Assembly: GCF_014701095.1 (NCBI RefSeq)
Contig: NZ_AP023439.1
Coordinates: 4,080,001-4,144,000 of the forward strand
Source of the DNA: Streptomyces tuirus
Lineage (GTDB): Bacteria; Actinomycetota; Actinomycetes; Streptomycetales; Streptomycetaceae
Length of the DNA stretch: 64,000 nucleotides
Reading direction: 5' to 3'
Part shown: positions 24,687 through 33,211 of the stretch, piece after piece
How the letters are laid out: the number at the start of each line of letters is the position of its first letter
Position numbering within the stretch: the stretch's first letter is position 1
Position numbers and translations under genes: made by a program
Notes under the pieces: generated by a model
What the model saw: only the letters and a program-made list of their open reading frames with translations
Told to the model about the DNA's origin: nothing
Databases searched by the model: none

Positions 24687-26189
24687 GTGGACACGTCCCT
24701 CACCCCACAGGACTCCCCGCCGACCGCCACCACCTCCGCACCACCGCGGGCCGGTGACCGCGGGCCCGGCTTCGGCACACTGCTCGCCGTCGACCTGTGG
24801 GAGCGGTTCAGCTTCTTCGGGATGGCGGCGATCCTGGTCCTCTACCTGACCGCTTCCGAGGCGCGCGGCGGCATGGGCATGGCGCCGCAGTCGGCCACCG
24901 CGATCTTCGCGGCGTACATGTCTCTCAGCTTCATGGCCGGTCTGCCCGGAGGCTGGCTCGCCGACCGGGTGCTGGGCGCGCGCCGGGCCGTGCTGCTCGG
25001 CGGTGCGCTGATCACTTGCGGCCACGCGGTGCTGGCGGTTCCGGTGACGGGCTCGCTCTACGCCGGTCTGCTGCTGGTCGTCGCGGGGACGGGCCTGGTC
25101 AAGCCTGCCATGGCGGCCATGGTCGCAGCGGTCAGCGGGGACGGGGAGGGCCGCCGCGAGGCGGCCTTCTCCCTCTTCTACATGTGCATCCAGGTCAGCG
25201 CGCTCATCGCCCCCGTCGTCACCGGGCTGCTCGCCGAGCGCGTCGCCTGGCACCTCGGCTTCGCGGCGGCCGCCGTCGGCATGACGGCGGGACTGATTCA
25301 GTTCGCACTCGGCCTGCGCCGGTACGGGGACGTCGGCGCGCGTCCACCTCGCCCGGTGCCGCGCCCCGAGGCCACAGCGATGCTCCGGCGCGCCGCGTGG
25401 ATCACCGGGGCGGTGGGCGCGCTCATGGTGGTGCCGGCGTCCTGCGGACTGCTGCCTCTCCCCGTGGTGCTCGCCGTCCTCGGCCTGACGACCGTCACCC
25501 TCCCGTTCTGGTACCTGAGCTCACTCCGCCGGGCCCATGCGCCGGGCACGGGCCACAGGCGCCGGCTCGCCGGCTTCACCGTGCTGATGGCGGCGTCGGC
25601 CGCCTTCTGGATGATCTTCGCGCAGAGCGGTTCGGTGCTCAGCCTCTTCGCCGAGCGTCACACCGACCGGGACCTGCTCGGCTTCGAGGTCCCCGCCAGT
25701 TGGTTCCAGTCCGTGCATCCGCTCTTCGTCCTGCTGGTCGCCCCGCTCTTCGCCCGGCTCTGGCCACGGGTGCCGCGTGTGGACGTGCCGGTCAAGTTCG
25801 CGGGCGCGCTGATCGCGGCAGGCTCCAGCTTTGTGCTGATGGCGGTCGCGGCCACGCTCGCCGAGCACGGCCCGGTCGGCCCCCACTGGCTGCTGCTGGT
25901 CTACCTGCTGTACTCCTGCGGCGAGATCGCACTCGCCCCCGCGGGTCTGGCGCTCGCCGCAGCGGTGGCCCCACCCGGCAGCACCAGCCGCCTGCTCGCC
26001 GTGAACGGCCTGTTCGGCGCGGTGGGAGTGGTCGTGGGAGGCCAGCTGTTCCGGCTGACCACGGTGCTGACGCCGGCGACATACTTCCTGCTGCTCGGCA
26101 TCTTCGTCCTGGCAGTCGGCACGACGATCGCCCTCGGCGCCCCCCGCCTGCGCGTACTCCTGGCCCTCCCGGCGGACCCTGGCACCTGA
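24687..26189 (+). CDS. POT/PTR2-family proton-coupled transporter
   Basis: A 500-residue membrane protein starting at GTG 24687, last gene of the polyketide synthase operon. The first helix has the POT signature ERFSFFGMAAILVLYL, and about 12 hydrophobic segments follow. POT proteins usually import di- and tripeptides, but some family members in biosynthetic clusters export products. The sequence cannot decide direction. Together with the EmrB-type exporter it gives the cluster two transporters. Confidence 0.87.
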   Translation: MDTSLTPQDSPPTATTSAPPRAGDRGPGFGTLLAVDLWERFSFFGMAAILVLYLTASEARGGMGMAPQSATAIFAAYMSLSFMAGLPGGWLADRVLGARRAVLLGGALITCGHAVLAVPVTGSLYAGLLLVVAGTGLVKPAMAAMVAAVSGDGEGRREAAFSLFYMCIQVSALIAPVVTGLLAERVAWHLGFAAAAVGMTAGLIQFALGLRRYGDVGARPPRPVPRPEATAMLRRAAWITGAVGALMVVPASCGLLPLPVVLAVLGLTTVTLPFWYLSSLRRAHAPGTGHRRRLAGFTVLMAASAAFWMIFAQSGSVLSLFAERHTDRDLLGFEVPASWFQSVHPLFVLLVAPLFARLWPRVPRVDVPVKFAGALIAAGSSFVLMAVAATLAEHGPVGPHWLLLVYLLYSCGEIALAPAGLALAAAVAPPGSTSRLLAVNGLFGAVGVVVGGQLFRLTTVLTPATYFLLLGIFVLAVGTTIALGAPRLRVLLALPADPGT

Positions 26190-26230
26190 GCCCCAGGACC
26201 CGGAGCCCTCAGCCCAGACGGGCCGCCTCC

Positions 26231-26887
26231 TCAGTCAGGGCCGCTCCAGTCGAAGGAGAAGTGCTTGCTCGACTTGCCGGAGCGTTCCCAGGTGAAGCCG
26301 AACGCGTCGGCGCGGTCGACCGTCGCCCGGCCCCACGTGGCGACCTGGCCCGGCCCGACCTCGGCGCCCGGGGCGTTGTGCACCTCGACGCGAGCGCCGT
26401 CCGGCGTGGTCGGGCCGGTGAGAGCCTCGGCGCTCGCCGTGACACGGCCCGGGATCTCGGCTCGCCAGGTGGCGAGGTCCTCGTCGATCTCCACGACGAT
26501 GGGGGCGATGTCCATGCCGCGCATCTCCGGGTGGAACATCTCCCCGAACTGGGCCGGCCATCCGCCCGCCTCACCGCCGAAGACGGCCCCGAGCGCGGCC
26601 CGCTGCTCGTCGTCGGCGCGTTCGTCGAGGAAGACCGCGGCGTAGGGCTCGGTGTGCGTGCCGGCCCACGGGTTGCCCTCGAAGGAGCCGAGCATCAGGA
26701 CGTTGAGACCGTCGAGCCGTAGGTCGCCGAAGGTGCCTTCCCGGATGTGCCAGACCAGTACGCCTTCGCAGTCGCCGTAGGTCGGGGGCTGCGCGAACGT
26801 GCAGGGGCAGGGTATGGCGCACTTGCACACATCGAACCAGTCGCCGGCCAGGTGCCAGCGTGTGCCGGTGGTGGCCTGCTCTGTCAT
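26231..26887 (-). CDS. DUF1326 domain protein
   Basis: A 218-residue soluble protein whose ATG ends at 26887, with AGGAGGGA just upstream on the reverse strand. The N-terminus has a dense cysteine motif, CKCAIPCPC, typical of DUF1326, suggesting metal binding. The function of DUF1326 is not known. The gene lies downstream of a DUF2182 membrane protein in the same direction, and these two families are often neighbours, so they probably work together. Confidence 0.85.
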   Translation of the reverse strand: MTEQATTGTRWHLAGDWFDVCKCAIPCPCTFAQPPTYGDCEGVLVWHIREGTFGDLRLDGLNVLMLGSFEGNPWAGTHTEPYAAVFLDERADDEQRAALGAVFGGEAGGWPAQFGEMFHPEMRGMDIAPIVVEIDEDLATWRAEIPGRVTASAEALTGPTTPDGARVEVHNAPGAEVGPGQVATWGRATVDRADAFGFTWERSGKSSKHFSFDWSGPD

Positions 26888-27080
26888 CTCGCTTCCCTCC
26901 TGCCGAGCCCGAAGGGGCTCACTCGGAGTGGCGAGACCGCGTGTCCCGAGTCCGCTCCCGGGATCGGGAGGGTGGCCTCCCTTCCAGCTTGCACCTCACG
27001 CCCCGGGCGGGAAACCGTTCCACGTCGGCAATCGTGCCTCTGGCGACTCGATGACGGCCGGAGAGCGGTGGGACTCGGGA

Positions 27081-27917
27081 TCACATGCCGTCCATGGGCG
27101 GCATCGAGCCCTGCAGCCCCGGCAGCAGCCAGTCCTGAAACGGTGCGAGCACGGCCAGGACGAGGAAGGCGACACCCACGACGCCGGAGAGAAGCAAGCC
27201 GCGGGACCACAGCTTCTCCGCGAAGACGACCAAGGCCAGTCCGGCCATCGCCGCCACGTTCATCACGCCGAGGGGTATGAGGACGACCATCAGCCCGGCG
27301 CAGCAGCCGACGCAGTAGGCGCCGTGGTGGACGCCCACCCGCAGGTCGCGGGCGGGTCGCCGGAAGCCGGCGTAGCGCACCAGATGACCCAGCGGGTCGC
27401 GGCAGTGCCGCAGGCAGACGTGCTTGAGCGGCCCGAGCTGATACAGGCCGGCGAGCAGGAAGGCGATCGAGCCGATCCAGCGTCCGGCGGTCGGATGGTC
27501 GTCCACCAGGTCGCCGGTGAGGGCGAGGGCCCCGTAGGCGAGCAGCCCGAAGGCCGTCCACACCAGCAGATATCCGCCCACGAACTCGATGGTGCGGGCG
27601 GCCCGGGTCCAGCCGGAGGACTGCCGTCCGATACCTCGCACCCAGGTGATGGCCACCGGTGCCATGGACGGCAGCATCATGGCCGCCATCATCGTCACCC
27701 AGAGCAGCAGGAACAGGGGGAGCGCCATCCCCATGGTGCCGGGTTCGACCCCCATGTCCTGGGCCTGCCCGACGGTCAGCGCCCATGCCGGGACCGCGAT
27801 CACGACGACGAGGGCCCATCCGGCGAGGAGATCCCGCGTGGGCAGCAACGTCCCGCCCGATCCGGTCGGGGCGGGCGACCGGGAGGGTACGAACGCGGTA
27901 GCCCAGCTGCCATGCAT
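27081..27917 (-). CDS. DUF2182 predicted metal-binding integral membrane protein
   Basis: A 278-residue membrane protein. I start it at the ATG ending at 27917 because AGGAGG lies about six bases upstream; an ATG 36 bases earlier has no such site. It has about six membrane helices and the DUF2182 features MMAAMMLPSMAPVAITWVRG, a LGPLKHVCLRHCRDP loop with Cys/His, and HHGAYCVGCCAGLM, likely metal ligands. It probably forms a functional unit with the DUF1326 protein downstream. Confidence 0.85.
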   Translation of the reverse strand: MHGSWATAFVPSRSPAPTGSGGTLLPTRDLLAGWALVVVIAVPAWALTVGQAQDMGVEPGTMGMALPLFLLLWVTMMAAMMLPSMAPVAITWVRGIGRQSSGWTRAARTIEFVGGYLLVWTAFGLLAYGALALTGDLVDDHPTAGRWIGSIAFLLAGLYQLGPLKHVCLRHCRDPLGHLVRYAGFRRPARDLRVGVHHGAYCVGCCAGLMVVLIPLGVMNVAAMAGLALVVFAEKLWSRGLLLSGVVGVAFLVLAVLAPFQDWLLPGLQGSMPPMDGM

Positions 27918-28424
27918 CGGTGTCGCCTCCTGCGGCTGCTTCCAGCACAGCACAGCGACATCTGCGACGCGACCGGGCCGAGGGGGCTACGACAGCTCCC
28001 CACCGATCTCCTCTCACCGCATGACTGCACGATGCTGCACGGTGGTCGCTCTGGCGGGCGGGAAATGCACCTGATTCACACGATGAGTGACTGTTTCGGC
28101 CGTAGGTTGGCGGGGACTCGCACCGCACGCCGCCGGAGCACCGGTGCTCCGCCCGGCGGACCGGGCGAAACAACCGTTCTCTTTTCTTCCAGGTGAACGC
28201 CTCGCGCACGCGTGCCGAAACCACGGACTCCGTCCTCGCAAGCTCGAGAGTCGTCAGCCGCTCCGGCACCACTCCGGGCGGGCCTTCCTCACCCGCGGTC
28301 GGCCGCCTGGACGCGGATCGCGCGGATACGCCGGCGTTGCCACCTGTGGGGCCGTGGGCCCCCTGAAGCGGCCCGCCTACCGTTCACCTCACCTCATCGC
28401 ACGCGACGCACGCGAGGAGCACTG
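27918..28424. other. Divergent intergenic region with a perfect 18-bp palindrome
   Basis: This 507-bp gap between the DUF2182 gene (left) and the SRPBCC gene (right) holds no supported gene. It carries a perfect palindrome CGGAGCACCGGTGCTCCG at 28134-28151, which could be a dimeric repressor site, and a small GGGGCC/GGCCCC hairpin at 28348-28362 before the right-hand gene. I found no convincing promoter hexamers. Confidence 0.45.
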
Positions 28425-29363
28425 ATGACTACAGACACCCGTTCCACCTCCAGCCTGCGACACGATCCGCTCGTGCGTGGCCTCGGCTGGGCCAGTGCGG
28501 CCCTGGGCGTGCCCCAGGTCGTCGCCCCGGCGGGCTTCGCGCGGGCCCTGGGCGTGGGCGACGCCCCCCGGCACCGAACGGCCACGACGGCCGTCGGCGT
28601 GCGCGAACTGGCGGCGGCGGCCGGGCTGCTGGGACGGCCGCATCCCGTCTGGCTCTGGGGTCGCGTCGGCGGCGACCTCATGGATCTGACGATGCTCGGC
28701 CGGGCCTTGAAGAACCACGACGGTCGAGGCCTCGGACGCACCGTCGCTGCGACGGCCGCGGTCACCGCCATCACCGCCACGGACGTCTACGCGGCCGTGA
28801 CCCGCACGCGTAGGAGCAGCCCCATGGAACTGACCGCGGCCACCACCGTCACCCGGTCCCCGGACGAGGTGTACACCCTCTGGAAGGACCTGGAGCGACT
28901 GCCGGAGTTCATGGTGCACCTGGACGAGGTGCGCGTGACCGGCCCGCGCACCAGTCACTGGCGCGCCGGCGCGCCGTTCGGCAGGACCGTCGAATGGGAC
29001 GCCGAGATCACCCAGGACGTCCCGGGCCAACTGATCGCGTGGCGCTCGGTGGACGGTGCCGACATCGACAACTCCGGCGAAGTCCGTTTCGTGCCGGCCC
29101 CAGGCGGCCGGGGCACGGAGATACACGTGTCCCTGCGCTACGACCTGCCAGGGGGGCCGCTGGGCCAGGCGGCGGCGCGCTACTTCGGCGAGGAGCCGCA
29201 CCAGCAACTGGACGACGACCTTCGCCGCTTCAAGCAGATCGCGGAAATCGGTGAGGTCGTCCGCTCCGAGGGCGCACCCGGCGGCAAGCGGGCCCGGGGC
29301 GAATTCCCGCAGCACCCCGCCCGACCGCTGACCGAGGACGAACTGAAGGAGGCCCTGTCATGA
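28425..29363 (+). CDS. Membrane-anchored SRPBCC (polyketide cyclase/dehydrase-like) protein
   Basis: A 312-residue protein starting at ATG 28425 after GAGGAG. Residues 1 to about 125 hold hydrophobic, Ala-rich helices. From about 133 (MELTAATTVTRSPDEVY) a START/SRPBCC lipid-binding fold runs to about 265, followed by a charged tail. Despite the family name this is not a cluster cyclase: such proteins are widespread in actinobacteria and are often linked to stress genes. It overlaps the alcohol dehydrogenase gene by 4 bp (ATGA), so the two are co-translated. Confidence 0.83.
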   Translation: MTTDTRSTSSLRHDPLVRGLGWASAALGVPQVVAPAGFARALGVGDAPRHRTATTAVGVRELAAAAGLLGRPHPVWLWGRVGGDLMDLTMLGRALKNHDGRGLGRTVAATAAVTAITATDVYAAVTRTRRSSPMELTAATTVTRSPDEVYTLWKDLERLPEFMVHLDEVRVTGPRTSHWRAGAPFGRTVEWDAEITQDVPGQLIAWRSVDGADIDNSGEVRFVPAPGGRGTEIHVSLRYDLPGGPLGQAAARYFGEEPHQQLDDDLRRFKQIAEIGEVVRSEGAPGGKRARGEFPQHPARPLTEDELKEALS

Positions 29364-30535
29364 AGGCCAACTGCTGGACGGGACGCAACTCGGTCGAGGT
29401 GCAGGACGTCCCCGACCCCTCGATCCTGAACAGCCGCGACGCCATCGTGAAAATCACCTCCACGGCGATCTGCGGCTCCGACCTCCATCTGGTCGACGGC
29501 TACGTGCCCACCATGGAGAAGGGCGACATCCTGGGCCATGAGTTCATGGGAGAAGTCGTCGAGGTCGGCTCCGGCATCAGCGACGGCAAAGTGCGCGTCG
29601 GCGACCGGGTCGTGGTGCCCTTCCCCATCGCCTGCGGCGCTTGTGCGTCCTGCCGCGCGGAGCTGTACTCGTGCTGCGAGAACAGCAACCCCAACGCCGG
29701 CATCTCGGAGAAGATGTTCGGTCATCCCACCTGCGGCATCTACGGGTACTCCCATCTCACCGGCGGCTTCGCCGGCGGCCAGGCCGAGTACGCGCGGGTG
29801 GTGCTCGCCGACACCAACGCCCTCAAGATCGAATCGGACCTGAGCGACGAGCAGGTGCTCTTCCTGTCCGACATCCTCCCGACCGGTTTCATGGGCGCCG
29901 ACATGTGCGACATCGAGGAAGGTGACGTCGTCGCCGTCTGGGGCGCCGGGCCGGTCGGCCAGTTCGCCATGGACAGCGCCCGGGTCCTGGGCGCGGAGAA
30001 GGTCATCGCCATCGACAAGGAGACCTACCGCCTCGACATGGCCGCCGCCCAGGGCTACACCACCATCAACTTCGAGGACACCGACGTACGGTCCGCCCTG
30101 CTCGAACTCACCGGCGGCCGTGGCCCCGACAAGTGCATCGACGCGGTCGGCATGGAGGCCACACACGGGGCTTCCCACATCCACCTCTACGACCGCGCCA
30201 AGCAGGCGGTCCGCTCCGAGACCGACCGGCCGCACGCCCTGCGCCAGGCCATCATGTCCTGCCGGAGCGGCGGCGTGGTCTCGGTCATCGGCGTCTACGG
30301 CGGGATGATCGACAAGTTCCCGGCGGGTGCCTGGATGAACAGGTCACTGACCCTGCGGACCGGCCAGTGCCACGTGCAGAGGTACATGCAACCGCTGCTG
30401 GCCATGATCGAGCAGGGCAAGATCGACCCCACCCGGATCATCACCCACCGCCTGCCCCTGACCGAGGCACCGACCGGCTACGACCTGTTCAAAAACAAGA
30501 AGGACAACTGCGAGAAGGTCGTCCTCAAACCGTGA
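29360..30535 (+). CDS. Zinc-dependent alcohol dehydrogenase (glutathione/mycothiol-type formaldehyde dehydrogenase-like)
   Basis: A 391-residue medium-chain dehydrogenase. Catalytic zinc ligands are visible as the Cys in TAICGSDLHLVDG and the His/Glu in GHEFMGEVVEVG. Four cysteines for structural zinc lie in ACGACASCRAELYSCC, and the Rossmann motif is VWGAGPVGQFAMDSA. An insert typical of the formaldehyde-dehydrogenase-like FDH/TDH subgroup (HIHLYDRAKQAVRSETDRPHALRQ) is present. The natural alcohol substrate is unknown. It is coupled to the SRPBCC gene, and the pair probably serves stress or general redox metabolism. Confidence 0.88.
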   Translation: MKANCWTGRNSVEVQDVPDPSILNSRDAIVKITSTAICGSDLHLVDGYVPTMEKGDILGHEFMGEVVEVGSGISDGKVRVGDRVVVPFPIACGACASCRAELYSCCENSNPNAGISEKMFGHPTCGIYGYSHLTGGFAGGQAEYARVVLADTNALKIESDLSDEQVLFLSDILPTGFMGADMCDIEEGDVVAVWGAGPVGQFAMDSARVLGAEKVIAIDKETYRLDMAAAQGYTTINFEDTDVRSALLELTGGRGPDKCIDAVGMEATHGASHIHLYDRAKQAVRSETDRPHALRQAIMSCRSGGVVSVIGVYGGMIDKFPAGAWMNRSLTLRTGQCHVQRYMQPLLAMIEQGKIDPTRIITHRLPLTEAPTGYDLFKNKKDNCEKVVLKP

Positions 30536-30666
30536 GGAAAGCACCGACGAACTGCGGCACCAAAAGCCCGTGACGCCCCCAACGGCTACGCGTTCTCCGG
30601 CCCGGCCCCTGGTCACCAGGGTCGGACTGTCGGCTCCCGGACTGAGACCGATCGACATGGCTGCTG

Positions 30667-32634
30667 TCATCGTCCCTGCGGAGGCGTCGGCCACGCGGCC
30701 CCCTCAACTGCCGCGTCGAGGAGATCCCCGAGCCGATGCCAGGCGCCCGGGCCGGCGTGCGACATGGGGCTTGCCGCGAACCGTTGCCACGCCTCGTCAC
30801 TGTCTCCGAGCGCCTCGGTGACGTAGGCGGCGACTGCGGGATGAGTCGTGTCGTAGCGCGGGCCACGGGCCTTCAGCGCTGACCAGGCAGGCAGCAGCCG
30901 GAGCAACTCCGCAGAGCACTCGGGCCGGGCCAGCATGATCTCGGCCCAGCGTCCACGAAGGTCTGGTCCGCCGCCCAGGCGCCTACGCAGGTGCAGTGTC
31001 AGATCGAGCAGTGTGTGCTGTGGGGCGGAGTGGCGGGCCAGCACGTCGTCGAAGGTGAGGGACTTCCGGTAGGAGCGGGCGGCGAAGGAGAGCAGGGCCT
31101 CCTCGACGAGCGTGTCGTTGCCCGTGTGCCGGTCGAGGTAGGCGGCGAGAACGTTCTCGTCGGCGTCCGCCAGCTTCTTGAAACCGATGTCCTGCGGGTC
31201 GCCGAGAGAGGCCGTGCGTCGGCCCGGCAAGGCGGGGACGGGATCGGTGATGAGCGGCATGATGGTGGCGATCAGCTCATTGGCCCGTCGGTTCTCCTCC
31301 CACGCGGAACGGCCGGAGGAGGAGTAGTCGCGCGCACCGGACCGGGCGGACAGGGCCCGCCTGGTTTCCTGCACCATGAGACGTGCTTTCTGCCGCGCCT
31401 CGTCCGGGACTTCGGGGAGATGTACAAGCAGGGCATGCAACCAGCCGAGATCACGCACGACCGGATGGCGCGAATCGGGGTCCGGCTCCCAGAGGCTCAA
31501 GGCAGTAAGGGAAATGGTCGCGAACCGAGTGCCGAGGTCGGCGACGAGCTCTTCGGACGCCAGCCATTCCCGGGGCCGTCCGAGACGCCGGGCCTCGCTG
31601 GGGTTGAGGAGGAACCGCCAGGTTTGCCTGCTTGCGCGCTCCACCCAGGCGACAGCGGAGCGGCAGGCCATGGTCTGGATGTACCCGGACTGCATCTCCT
31701 CGTCGAGGAATCGCTCCACGTAGTCCCGCTCCTCCTGGGACGCAGCCGCCAGCTCCTCGGCGTAGCGCTCCCGTGCTTGCGCGGGCGTGAGCCCGTCCCG
31801 GCAGGACCGGGAGATCCGGGTGAGCAGGACCGCTCGATCGAAGCGCTCCAGGTCATGTGCGGCGACTTCCTCGAGCAAGGCCGGTTCGACGTGCCACGGC
31901 AAGGAACTCAGCAGGTGCTCGCGCACCACGCGATCGGCGGCGGGGTGCTGCGCGGACCAGGCCAGCAGGGGGCGGTGATGCTCCTTCTGCGCCCGGAGGA
32001 TGCCGGACCACATGTTGTCCCAAGCATCGGATGCGGCGCGGTGGCGCTCCAGCCACGCCTCGACGTCTTCTTCGCCGTCATGCTTGTCCGGCCCGGACGG
32101 GAGGCAGTCGAGGGCTGCGACGAACACGTCCTCGTGCAAGCCGTGTTCACCGAGTACGAGCTGGGCGGGCGTCGGAGCGGTGAGCAGTTCGGGGGTGATG
32201 GTCAGGCCCGTTGCCGAGCGGCGGTGGAGCTCGGCAACGACGGCGCGGATGAGTGCTGCCCCACTCTCTCTCCGGCCAAGCCCACCGAGCTGCGCCTCAG
32301 TGCACTCTCGCAGAAGTCGCACCCTTTCTTCGTCCGGGCAGGCGGGGTGCGACAGGGCGACACAGGCCAACTCCATGTGGCCGGGCGTCCTATACGGCTG
32401 CGGTTCGCGATTCAGGTCGCTCTCCACCGCCGTGGCCAACAGCCACTCGGGTGCCGACTGCGCGAGCGGTCCCGTGAGCAGGGCCATGAGCAGGCCGTCC
32501 CGGTCCGTGCCCTGGGGCGCCGTGCGTATCGCCTCGACAGCCATGCGCGTGGGCGGGGAGTCGCCGGACGTCTGTGCGATGACCGTACGGAGGAAATCGA
32601 AAGGCAGGGACGTACGTGATTCCGCCGCGGCCAT
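30667..32634 (-). CDS. Large hypothetical protein of unknown function
   Basis: A 655-residue protein, started at the ATG ending at 32634 (GGAG five bases upstream on the reverse strand) rather than an earlier ATG at 32682. I do not recognise it. It is hydrophilic, rich in Leu, Ala, Arg and Glu, without signal peptide, membrane segments or nucleotide-binding motifs. It reads as mostly alpha-helical, with recurring Leu-rich amphipathic stretches that could be HEAT-like or TPR-like. It lies at the left edge of the accessory island and has no co-directional partner. Codon use is normal for the window. Confidence 0.8.
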   Translation of the reverse strand: MAAAESRTSLPFDFLRTVIAQTSGDSPPTRMAVEAIRTAPQGTDRDGLLMALLTGPLAQSAPEWLLATAVESDLNREPQPYRTPGHMELACVALSHPACPDEERVRLLRECTEAQLGGLGRRESGAALIRAVVAELHRRSATGLTITPELLTAPTPAQLVLGEHGLHEDVFVAALDCLPSGPDKHDGEEDVEAWLERHRAASDAWDNMWSGILRAQKEHHRPLLAWSAQHPAADRVVREHLLSSLPWHVEPALLEEVAAHDLERFDRAVLLTRISRSCRDGLTPAQARERYAEELAAASQEERDYVERFLDEEMQSGYIQTMACRSAVAWVERASRQTWRFLLNPSEARRLGRPREWLASEELVADLGTRFATISLTALSLWEPDPDSRHPVVRDLGWLHALLVHLPEVPDEARQKARLMVQETRRALSARSGARDYSSSGRSAWEENRRANELIATIMPLITDPVPALPGRRTASLGDPQDIGFKKLADADENVLAAYLDRHTGNDTLVEEALLSFAARSYRKSLTFDDVLARHSAPQHTLLDLTLHLRRRLGGGPDLRGRWAEIMLARPECSAELLRLLPAWSALKARGPRYDTTHPAVAAYVTEALGDSDEAWQRFAASPMSHAGPGAWHRLGDLLDAAVEGAAWPTPPQGR

Positions 32635-32819
32635 CGGACTCCAATCTCCGACACCGTGCCTCTGGCCTCTGATCGGACCCACCCGGGCACGGTGGTGTAC
32701 CAGGTGTGGGCGTCAATCATGCCGAAAGGGACTGACAGTGAGGGCGGTTACCGACATACGGGCCTGGAGGGGCCCGCGGGGCGGGTTGGTTCCGGGAGTT
32801 CGGCATGGCGCCGACGTCC

Positions 32820-33010
32820 CTACATCTGATGTGACAGGTCATCCACCAGAAGGTCGAGAGTGGCCTCCTCATGGAGTGCGACGCCGAGGGCGGTCATGGC
32901 CCGGCGCCAGCAGCGTTCCGCAGAACACCCGCATGATCGCGACGTGCTCCAGCCGCTCGGGCGCGCTGAGATACGTGTACGCGTCCAGCCGCCGTCGCGC
33001 CCCCTCGTCG
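32820..33010 (-). pseudogene. Possible remnant of a DUF2397 (Wadjet JetA-type) N-terminus
   Basis: On the reverse strand, bases about 33008-32905 encode RRLDAYTYLSAPERLEHVAI followed by MRVFCGTLLA. This resembles the conserved N-terminal start of DUF2397 proteins (a Y-L-x-A motif, then I/V-M-R-V-F). The frame then shifts: GVALHEEATLDLLVDDL continues in another frame to a stop at 32822-32820. No start codon or remaining domain exists, so this would be a frameshifted fragment of about 60 residues. DUF2397 is the JetA component of one type of the Wadjet plasmid-defence system. The match is by eye only. The rest of the 577-bp gap 32635-33211 shows nothing else. Confidence 0.35.
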
Positions 33011-33211
33011 GCGTCCTGACCTGCACCGGATGGTGATGCCCCCAAGTCCGCGAGGTTACGCGGCGCAGCCGGGTACCGCCGGTGAGTGGCCGAAAATGCC
33101 GCGGACGAGTGCCAAGCCCCCTGAATGGGCCCTTCGGCTTCTGCGCCGAGTGGCTTCCAGGAGAATGGGGTACGTTCGGCCCGTATCGGCAGGGGTGGAA
33201 GGAGGCGCGCG

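Noticed and set aside
28425..29363. SRPBCC protein as part of the polyketide cluster
   Set aside because: It lies beyond the transporter and the DUF1326/DUF2182 genes, is coupled to an alcohol dehydrogenase, and has a membrane N-terminus unlike cluster cyclases.
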